In this document: one piece after another, positions 7,442-13,831 of the stretch | Layout: each line of letters starts with the position of its first letter | Numbering within the stretch: the stretch's first letter is position 1 | Origin: an uncultured Collinsella sp. | Lineage (GTDB): Bacteria; Actinomycetota; Coriobacteriia; Coriobacteriales; Coriobacteriaceae | Assembly (NCBI GenBank): GCA_902489955.1 | Contig: CABUBY010000044.1 | Location: 1-13,831, forward strand | Reading direction: 5' to 3' | DNA length: 13,831 nt | Notes under the pieces: generated by a model | The model's input: only the letters and a program-made list of their open reading frames with translations | Database searches by the model: none | Told to the model about the DNA's origin: nothing | Made by a program: the position numbers and the translations under genes

Positions 7442-7826
7442 TAGGGTCTCTGGGACACTTTACCCTGCTAAAGCTGGCATAACAGCTAGAGTGAACGTCG
7501 TACAAAGGCAAGGAAAAATACTAAACAAATCGGTGAACGGTAGTTGTTCGCGCTCGCATTTCCTGCGGGTTTGTAAAAAACGCCCTTATGATATAAAAAA
7601 AGAAACATATAACAGCCCAGATGGAGAGGGTCGCTATGTTATCCTTCTCAAACGGGTGAAATCTTGGGTTTTGGGTTGTAGTTCCAAGGTGGACAAACGT
7701 TTTTCCTGCACCAGCGTGTGGTGAAGAACGGAAGAAGCCGGTAGTGCAAGCCGAAAATTCAAGAATTCAATAAGCAGCGGTGTGAGAGAGCGCCGCATTA
7801 TACGTAACTAGGAGCGTGGTTACACA
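7442..7826 (+). promoter_or_regulatory. Long upstream region and probable 5' leader of pflB
   Basis: These 385 bases hold no full-length gene. An AT-rich stretch could be a promoter: TTGTAA (7571-7576), a 15-base spacer, then TATAAA (7592-7597); an alternative -10 TATGAT (7587-7592) overlaps it. If this is the promoter, the leader is over 200 bases long. It contains a possible mini-ORF (7636-7659) and a small hairpin (CACCA 7709-7713, TGGTG 7719-7723). The pflB binding site AGGAG (7811-7815) lies about 11 bases before the ATG, rather far. I see no clear FNR-type site. Confidence 0.4.
7636..7659 (+). CDS. Possible 7-codon leader peptide upstream of pflB
   Basis: ATG at 7636 opens a frame encoding MLSFSNG and ends with TGA at 7657-7659. 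GGAGAGGG (7623-7630) lies five bases before the ATG, a better-placed ribosome binding site than that of pflB itself. Its role, if translated, could be leader-type control of the downstream mRNA. The peptide has no run of one amino acid that would suggest classic attenuation, and so short a frame can occur by chance. Confidence 0.25.
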   Translation: MLSFSNG

Positions 7827-9878
<2,052 letters not shown>

Positions 9879-9879
9879 C

Positions 9880-9904
9880 TATTGTTAGTGCTATACTAAC
9901 AATA
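9880..9904 (+). promoter_or_regulatory. Perfect palindrome with extended -10-like sequence between the pfl parts
   Basis: TATTGTTAGT (9880-9889) and ACTAACAATA (9895-9904) are exact reverse complements around a 5-base centre. The motif begins one base after the pflB stop codon. It contains TGCTATACT (9889-9897), which fits an extended -10 promoter element (TGnTATAAT-like), though I see no good -35. It could be a repressor-controlled internal promoter for the small subunit, or an mRNA hairpin. Confidence 0.5.
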
Positions 9905-9920
9905 ACGATTACTGATTAGT

Positions 9921-9940
9921 GCGCCGGTTTCGGCCGGCGC
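9921..9940 (+). other. GC-rich intercistronic hairpin before grcA
   Basis: GCGCCGG (9921-9927) pairs with CCGGCGC (9934-9940) around a 6-base loop. No T run follows, so it is unlikely to terminate transcription. It lies ten bases before the AAGGAG of the small gene and could protect a processed 5' end or tune translation. Confidence 0.55.
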
Positions 9941-9963
9941 CTATCGATCGAAGGAGACACATT

Positions 9964-10215
9964 ATGAAGGTTTCTGAAGTTTCCGAGACTCAGGCCGATA
10001 ACCTGGTCCACATGCTCGACGCTTACGCCGAGAAGGGTGGCCACCACCTGAACATCAACGTCTTCAACCGTGAGACGCTGCTTGACGCTCAGGCTCACCC
10101 CGAGAAGTACCCGCAGCTGACCATCCGCGTTTCCGGCTATGCCGTGAACTTCCACACGCTCACCAAGGAGCAGCAGGACGAGGTCATTTCGCGTACCTTC
10201 CACGACAAGTTCTAA
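9964..10215 (+). CDS. grcA: Separate glycyl-radical domain subunit of pyruvate formate-lyase (GrcA/YfiD-like)
   Basis: This 83-aa protein is the C-terminal glycyl-radical domain of pyruvate formate-lyase as a free-standing gene. The radical motif RVSGYAVNF puts the radical on Gly58 (Gly734 in E. coli PflB). NRETLLDAQAHPEKYPQLTI and LTKEQQDEVISRTF match the E. coli C-terminus closely. In E. coli, GrcA (YfiD) is a spare domain that rescues oxygen-damaged PFL; here the neighbouring PFL has no such domain, so this protein should be an obligatory subunit. The start at 9964 is fixed by AAGGAG (9951-9956), seven bases before the ATG. A longer in-frame version from 9919 would run through the GC hairpin and adds an unrelated Arg-rich stretch. 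A PFL-activating enzyme must install the radical. Confidence 0.93.
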   Translation: MKVSEVSETQADNLVHMLDAYAEKGGHHLNINVFNRETLLDAQAHPEKYPQLTIRVSGYAVNFHTLTKEQQDEVISRTFHDKF

Positions 10216-10231
10216 AGGGGTTTAACTCCCG

Positions 10232-10376
10232 CAGGATTGCCGGGCCGCTTTGGGTTACTTTCCAAAACGTCCTCGGACATGCAAAGGGCTCCGCTGCGCG
10301 TTTCGCGCGGCGGAGCCCTTTGCGTCCTGCGGAAATGTTTTGGAAAGTAACCCAAAGCGGCCCGGCGGGGGTCCTG
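10232..10376. repeat. Large nested palindrome, 30-bp perfect outer arms
   Basis: Outer arms 10239-10268 and 10337-10366 are perfect reverse complements over 30 bp (core TTTGGGTTACTTTCCAAAAC). CAGGA (10232-10236) and TCCTG (10372-10376) extend them across a small asymmetry. Within lies the hairpin listed separately, and the gaps between outer and inner arms carry similar direct sequences, GTCCTCGGACAT (10269-10280) and GTCCTGCGGAAAT (10324-10336). It begins 17 bases after the grcA stop. It may be a palindromic repeat element or an elaborate transcript 3' end between two plus-strand units. Confidence 0.75.
10281..10323 (+). terminator. Strong inner hairpin, probable terminator of pflB-grcA
   Basis: GCAAAGGGCTCCGC (10281-10294) pairs exactly with 10310-10323. 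Pairing continues through one wobble and GCGCG/CGCGC to a TTT loop, a stem of 20 pairs. The AAAGGG...CCCTTT ends are typical of bidirectional terminators, but no T run follows the stem. Confidence 0.6.
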
Positions 10377-10481
10377 TGTAGTCACCCTTTAGGCGGAACT
10401 CTCCTAATTATTTGGATGAGTCGTTTACTTACTTGTGCTGTTACCGTCTTCCCGCTGTTGTTGGGGTATGCTTTGTTCGTA

Positions 10482-10496
10482 TGTAAACGTTTGACA
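10482..10496. promoter_or_regulatory. Putative operator of the LacI/ScrR-like regulator upstream of its own gene
   Basis: TGTAAACGTTTGACA is one base short of the ideal palindrome TGTCAAACGTTTGACA and shares AAACGTTTGACAT with the sites before the hydrolase gene. It lies 20 bases before the regulator's ATG, where binding would block initiation or elongation, so autorepression is likely. Confidence 0.7.
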
Positions 10497-10516
10497 TGTT
10501 GATGGGGGAGGGTGCT

Positions 10517-11527
10517 ATGGCTCGCGAGGGCGCTCGTTCTAAGGATTCTGCTAAGCCTGGCATCAAGGAAGTTGCAGCGGTGGCGGGGGTTTCGCCTACT
10601 ACGGTATCTCGCGTGCTTAATAATCGCGGCTATATTAGCCAAGAGACCCGCGATAAGGTCCATGCCGCGATGGAGCGCATCAACTATACGCCCAACGATA
10701 TCGCCCGTGCCATGCTCAACGGTCGCCTGAATCTTATCGGTATGATCGTTCCCTTTGTGAGCAGCCCGTTCCATGCTCAGGTTGTGCAGGCGGTCGAGCG
10801 CACGTTAGCGGAAAACGGCTTTAAGATGTTGCTGTGCAACAGCGCCAATCGACCCGATCTTGAGCGTTCCTATATTGACATGCTCCGCCGCAATATGGTC
10901 GACGGCGTCATCGTCAACTCCCTCAATATCGGTGCCGAGGCATATGCCGAGATGGGCTTGAGCCTGGTTGGCATCGACTGCGATCTTGGCGAGGGCTCTG
11001 TCCAGATTGCAAGTGACAGCTATGGCATTGGCGAGCTCGCCACGCGCCGTCTGATTGATGACGGCTGCAGGCGTATCCTGTGCCTGCGCAGCAATAGCCG
11101 CATGCGCATGCCTGCCAATAAGCGTACCGATGCCTACCTCGATGTTGTTGAGCAGGCCGGTTTGTCCGCGCTTGTCCGTGAGGTTGAGTTCGTTAAGCCC
11201 GACGACGAAAAGGGCGCGGTCGTTGCGAAGATCCTCGATGAGAACCCCGATATTGACGGCATCTTTGCGGGAGACGATACGATGGCGGCCATCTGTCTCA
11301 ACGTGATGAAGCAGCGCGGCTTGAGCGCTCCGGACGATATTAAGGTCGTGGGCGCGGATGGTGCCCGCCGAACTATGACGTTTATGCCTGACTTAACAAC
11401 CGTACGTCAAGATATCGATCGCATCGGAGAGCTCGCGGCGCAATCCATCATCGCTCTTATTAACGGCGATAATCCCGAATCGAATATCAAGCTCCCCGTT
11501 GAACTCATTGAGGGCAAAACCGCGTAG
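10517..11527 (+). CDS. LacI-family transcriptional regulator, ScrR-like
   Basis: This 336-aa protein has a LacI-type helix-turn-helix at about residues 15-35 (IKEVAAVAGVSPTTVSRVLN), a hinge, and a periplasmic-binding-protein-like sensor domain (about 65-330). The NNRGYIS following the recognition helix resembles sucrose repressors (ScrR). The start at 10517 follows GGGAGGG by four bases; an in-frame ATG at 10496 lies inside the putative operator and lacks a ribosome binding site. Directly downstream on the same strand are a GH32-type hydrolase and a sucrose-type PTS permease, and TGTCAAACGTTTGACA-like operators precede both this gene and the hydrolase. The effector is probably a fructose- or sucrose-derived sugar; that is inferred from the context. 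Confidence 0.9.
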   Translation: MAREGARSKDSAKPGIKEVAAVAGVSPTTVSRVLNNRGYISQETRDKVHAAMERINYTPNDIARAMLNGRLNLIGMIVPFVSSPFHAQVVQAVERTLAENGFKMLLCNSANRPDLERSYIDMLRRNMVDGVIVNSLNIGAEAYAEMGLSLVGIDCDLGEGSVQIASDSYGIGELATRRLIDDGCRRILCLRSNSRMRMPANKRTDAYLDVVEQAGLSALVREVEFVKPDDEKGAVVAKILDENPDIDGIFAGDDTMAAICLNVMKQRGLSAPDDIKVVGADGARRTMTFMPDLTTVRQDIDRIGELAAQSIIALINGDNPESNIKLPVELIEGKTA

Positions 11528-11583
11528 TTCATCCCGTGCCAAAAGAATTCCTCAAACGCCTCTGATGACCGTTCACCGGCATA

Positions 11584-11599
11584 TGTCAACCGTTTGCCG
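11584..11599. promoter_or_regulatory. Upstream operator-like half-match
   Basis: TGTCAACCGTTTGCCG matches 13 of 16 positions of TGTCAAACGTTTGACA. It lies 56 bases upstream of the -35 element of the hydrolase promoter. It could act as an auxiliary operator for DNA looping with the promoter-proximal pair. Confidence 0.45.
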
Positions 11600-11630
11600 A
11601 CGACTGGAACTGCGAAAAGACGTATTGGTG

Positions 11631-11664
11631 TGAAAACGTTTGACATATGAAAACGATTGACATA
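11631..11664. promoter_or_regulatory. Tandem pair of 17-bp operator repeats
   Basis: TGAAAACGTTTGACATA (11631-11647) is followed with no gap by TGAAAACGATTGACATA (11648-11664), one mismatch in 17. Each contains the operator half AACGTTTGACA or a close variant. The first copy covers the -35 element and the second covers the spacer up to the -10, so occupancy would exclude RNA polymerase. Confidence 0.7.
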
Positions 11665-11668
11665 TCTT
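11640..11668 (+). promoter_or_regulatory. Promoter of the hydrolase-PTS operon
   Basis: TTGACA (11640-11645, consensus -35) and TATCTT (11663-11668, -10) are spaced by 17 bp. Transcription would begin near 11675, about 35 bases before the hydrolase ATG. The tandem operators overlap both elements. Confidence 0.7.
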
Positions 11669-11710
11669 GCCATTGTACCGAGTTAGTATGTCGTGGAAAG
11701 GAAGTCTCGG

Positions 11711-13093
11711 ATGCACAAGGTGTATTACCAGCCTGAGGGAATTTGGGTAGGCGACATCATGCCGTACGGCGAGGACGGCACGTTCTATCTCTATCATCAG
11801 CGTGACACGCGTAACCCCGAACCTTTCGGAGAGCCGTTTGGCTGGGCACTCGCTACGACCAAGGATTTCGTCAACTACAAGGACTTTGGCGAGAGCCTTG
11901 AGCGTGGCGGCGACGAGGAAGTCGACCAGTACATTTATGCCGGCACGGTGTTTAAGGTGGGCGACAAGTACCATGCGCTCTACACTGGCTGCAATCGCGA
12001 TAAGGTCCGCGCACGTTTGATGAAGCAGGTTCTTCTTCACGCAACGAGCGACGACGCCGTCAAGTGGGAGAAGAACATCGCCGAGACGCTGCTTCCGCCC
12101 CAGGAGGGCTACGACGACCGTAACTGGCGCGATCCCTTTGTGCTTTGGGATGAGGAGAACGAGGAGTACATGCTCATCCTCGGCACGCGTGTGGGCGAGG
12201 ACAAGCGTCTGATGACCGGTCGTCTGGTCAAGTTCACCTCCAAGGACCTGGATACCTGGGAGTTCCAGGGCGACTGGTGGAATCCGGGCCTGTACACCAT
12301 GTTCGAGATGCCTGATCTCTTTAAGATGGGCGACTGGTGGTACCTCGTCTTTTCCGAGTACAGCGACGGCAACAAGACCCGTTACCGCATGTCCAAGTCC
12401 ATCAACGGTCCTTGGATTACCCCCGCTGACGACTCCTTCGACGGCCGCGCGTACTACGCCGCTCGCACCGCATTCGATGGCGAGCGTCGCGTTCTCTTTG
12501 GTTGGGTTCCTACGCGTGACGAGGGCGGCGACCCCAGCTCTTACCTATGGGGTGGCACCTTTATGCCCCTCGAGATCGTTCAGCGTGCCGACGGAACGCT
12601 CGGCACCAAGCTCCCCGACAGCATGCTTGGCGCCTTTGGCGAGGCTAAGGCAGTCGAGACCTTTGAGCTTTCCTGCGAGTCGGGCAAGGTCGAGCAGGTG
12701 CTCGCCGCGGATGCCGGCTCCACCTACTTGCTCGATGCCGACATTGAGCTCGGCGGTAACGCTGCCGGCTTCTCGGTCAAGTTCGCCGAGGACGCCGAGA
12801 CCGGTCTTGCCTATGAGTTCCGCGCCAACCTGCGCGAGGGCAAGCTCGAGTTCACGCCGGCTCCCCAGTACCCGTGGTTCCAGGTCAACAACATGGGCCT
12901 CGAGCGTCCGTTGTTCTTTAAGGGCGAGGGCACTCACCATGTGCGTCTGGTCGTCGACGACGACATCGCGACCATCTTTGTCGATGATGTTGCGCTCAAC
13001 GCTCGCTTCTGCAACAAGCAGGGCCAGGGTGTGGCGCTTACCGTCACCGACGGTGCGCTCAAGTGCGCAAACGCAACGATCGCGTCTCTGTAG
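11711..13093 (+). CDS. Intracellular GH32-type glycoside hydrolase (putative sucrose-6-phosphate/fructoside hydrolase)
   Basis: This 460-aa protein has an N-terminal five-bladed propeller (about 1-310) and a C-terminal beta-sandwich (about 335-460). The three clan GH-J acidic residues can be placed: Asp15 in WVGDIMPYG as nucleophile, Asp141 in NWRDPFVL (the RDP motif), and Glu199 in MFEMPDLF as acid/base. The nucleophile motif differs from the usual WMNDPNG and the third motif from ECP, so this is a divergent GH32-type branch. No signal peptide is present, so it should act in the cytoplasm on sugars delivered by the adjacent PTS, such as sucrose-6-phosphate. The start at 11711 follows AAAGGAAG by six bases; a GTG at 11693 in frame lies upstream of that site. 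The exact substrate is not shown by the sequence. Confidence 0.82.
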   Translation: MHKVYYQPEGIWVGDIMPYGEDGTFYLYHQRDTRNPEPFGEPFGWALATTKDFVNYKDFGESLERGGDEEVDQYIYAGTVFKVGDKYHALYTGCNRDKVRARLMKQVLLHATSDDAVKWEKNIAETLLPPQEGYDDRNWRDPFVLWDEENEEYMLILGTRVGEDKRLMTGRLVKFTSKDLDTWEFQGDWWNPGLYTMFEMPDLFKMGDWWYLVFSEYSDGNKTRYRMSKSINGPWITPADDSFDGRAYYAARTAFDGERRVLFGWVPTRDEGGDPSSYLWGGTFMPLEIVQRADGTLGTKLPDSMLGAFGEAKAVETFELSCESGKVEQVLAADAGSTYLLDADIELGGNAAGFSVKFAEDAETGLAYEFRANLREGKLEFTPAPQYPWFQVNNMGLERPLFFKGEGTHHVRLVVDDDIATIFVDDVALNARFCNKQGQGVALTVTDGALKCANATIASL

Positions 13094-13138
13094 CGGCAAC
13101 GAACCGTTTTATGATTTAGAAAAGGAATGGAGAGGAAC

Positions 13139-13831
13139 ATGGACTACAAGGCAGTGTCCCAGCAAGTCGTCAACAACGTCGGCGGACTGGAGAACATCGA
13201 GGGCGCCACGCATTGCGTGACCCGTCTGCGTCTGGTGCTCAAGGATACGAGCAAATACAACAAGGCCGAGCTCGAGAACATCGATGGCGTCAAGGGCGTG
13301 CTGTACAACAGCGGCCAGCTCATGATCATCTTCGGTACCGGTACCGTCAACAAGGTTTACGATGAGTTTATGGCTCTGACGGGCGTTAAGGAGATCAGTG
13401 CTTCCGAGGTCAAGGGCGCCGAGGCGGACAAGAAGGGCAAGTTCTTCTCGGTCCTCAAGGTATTCTCGGACATCTTTATCCCCATCATTCCCGCCTTCGT
13501 CGGCGCTGCAATCATCATCGGCCTTAAGTCGCTGATTGTTGCCAACGGCCTCTTTGGCATGGAAGGCAGCCTCGCCGATCACAGCGAGTTCCTCAAGAAC
13601 CTCGCAAGCTTCTTTGCCATTATCGCCACCACGTTCGACTACCTGCCTGTCCTGGTTATGTACAGCGCAGTCAAGCGTTTTGGCGGTAACCCGATCCTGG
13701 GCATCCTCGTCGGTATCGTCATGGTTCACCCGAGCCTTATGAACCGCAACACGTTCGTTATGGACCCGACGGGTGCTGAGTACTGGAACTTTGGTCCGCT
13801 CTCCATTCCCATGGTTGCTTTCCAGGGCGGC
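13139..13831 (+). CDS. Sucrose-type PTS EIIBC permease, 3' end cut by window
   Basis: The 231 codons visible run off the right edge. Residues 1 to about 80 are a glucose-superfamily EIIB domain with the phosphorylated Cys26 in HCVTRLRLVL and the conserved SGQLMIIFGTGTVNKVY (58-74). A linker leads to the EIIC membrane domain, whose first helix starts near residue 103 (FSDIFIPIIPAFVGAAIII) and which includes FGGNPILG and a VHPSLMN segment. The layout resembles ScrA, which imports and phosphorylates sucrose; trehalose or other beta-fructoside/glucoside transporters of the same family cannot be excluded. GGAG (13129-13132) lies six bases before the ATG. It is 45 bases after the hydrolase stop with no terminator, so the two share an operon. 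Confidence 0.9.
   Translation, partial: MDYKAVSQQVVNNVGGLENIEGATHCVTRLRLVLKDTSKYNKAELENIDGVKGVLYNSGQLMIIFGTGTVNKVYDEFMALTGVKEISASEVKGAEADKKGKFFSVLKVFSDIFIPIIPAFVGAAIIIGLKSLIVANGLFGMEGSLADHSEFLKNLASFFAIIATTFDYLPVLVMYSAVKRFGGNPILGILVGIVMVHPSLMNRNTFVMDPTGAEYWNFGPLSIPMVAFQGG

Noticed and set aside
7299..7724. 141-codon frame overlapping the end of kdgT and the pfl upstream region
   Set aside because: It starts inside kdgT, crosses the terminator and has no recognisable domain; the start has no binding site.
10320..10502. 60-codon frame between the palindrome and the LacI gene
   Set aside because: It begins in the palindrome's inner arm and has no binding site. The region is better explained by the palindrome and the regulator's promoter/operator.
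11631..11664. Short tandem repeat considered as a CRISPR fragment
   Set aside because: There are only two 17-bp units with no spacers, they match the regulator's operator, and they sit on a promoter. No CRISPR array or tRNA/rRNA gene was recognised in the window.

Overview
The window looks like a chromosomal segment of a GC-rich, anaerobic, fermentative actinobacterium of the Coriobacteriia, most like Collinsella. This rests on the general look of the sequence: high GC, clear AGGAG-type ribosome binding sites, some GTG starts, an oxygen-sensitive pyruvate formate-lyase and PTS sugar uptake. No rRNA or other marker gene is present, so the assignment is an inference.

Positions 1-559 are non-coding and structured: a long hairpin (58-129), an AT-rich segment bounded by 36-nt imperfect inverted repeats (196-435), and a terminator (about 488-527) that closes the minus-strand operon to its right. 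Positions 560-5231 (minus strand) hold a tightly overlapping operon, transcribed MarR regulator, then a 789-aa ABC exporter half with a degenerate ATP site, then a 618-aa ABC exporter half with a canonical site. Together these form a heterodimeric TM287/288-type exporter under MarR control. The marR start codon lies inside a 15-bp inverted repeat.

Positions 5483-7360 (plus strand) encode an SDR oxidoreductase and a KdgT-type 2-keto-3-deoxygluconate permease, with a terminator-like hairpin between them and another after kdgT; a sugar-acid uptake and redox role is inferred. A 390-base leader region (7433-7826) with a possible 7-codon mini-ORF precedes a pyruvate formate-lyase that is naturally split. 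The 683-aa catalytic part (Cys409-Cys410) lacks the glycyl-radical domain, and that domain is encoded 85 bases downstream as a separate 83-aa protein (Gly58). The gap between the two holds a 10-bp palindrome with an extended -10-like sequence and a second GC hairpin. The small gene is followed by a nested palindrome of about 130 bases (30-bp perfect outer arms and a 20-bp inner hairpin).

Positions 10517-13831 form a sucrose or fructoside utilisation locus: a ScrR-like LacI regulator, an atypical intracellular GH32-type hydrolase, and the start of a sucrose-type PTS EIIBC permease cut by the window edge. Operators related to TGTCAAACGTTTGACA lie before the regulator and, as a 17-bp tandem pair, over the -35/-10 region of the hydrolase promoter. 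This suggests one repressor controls itself and the operon. The most noteworthy system is the split pyruvate formate-lyase with its structured intercistronic region.
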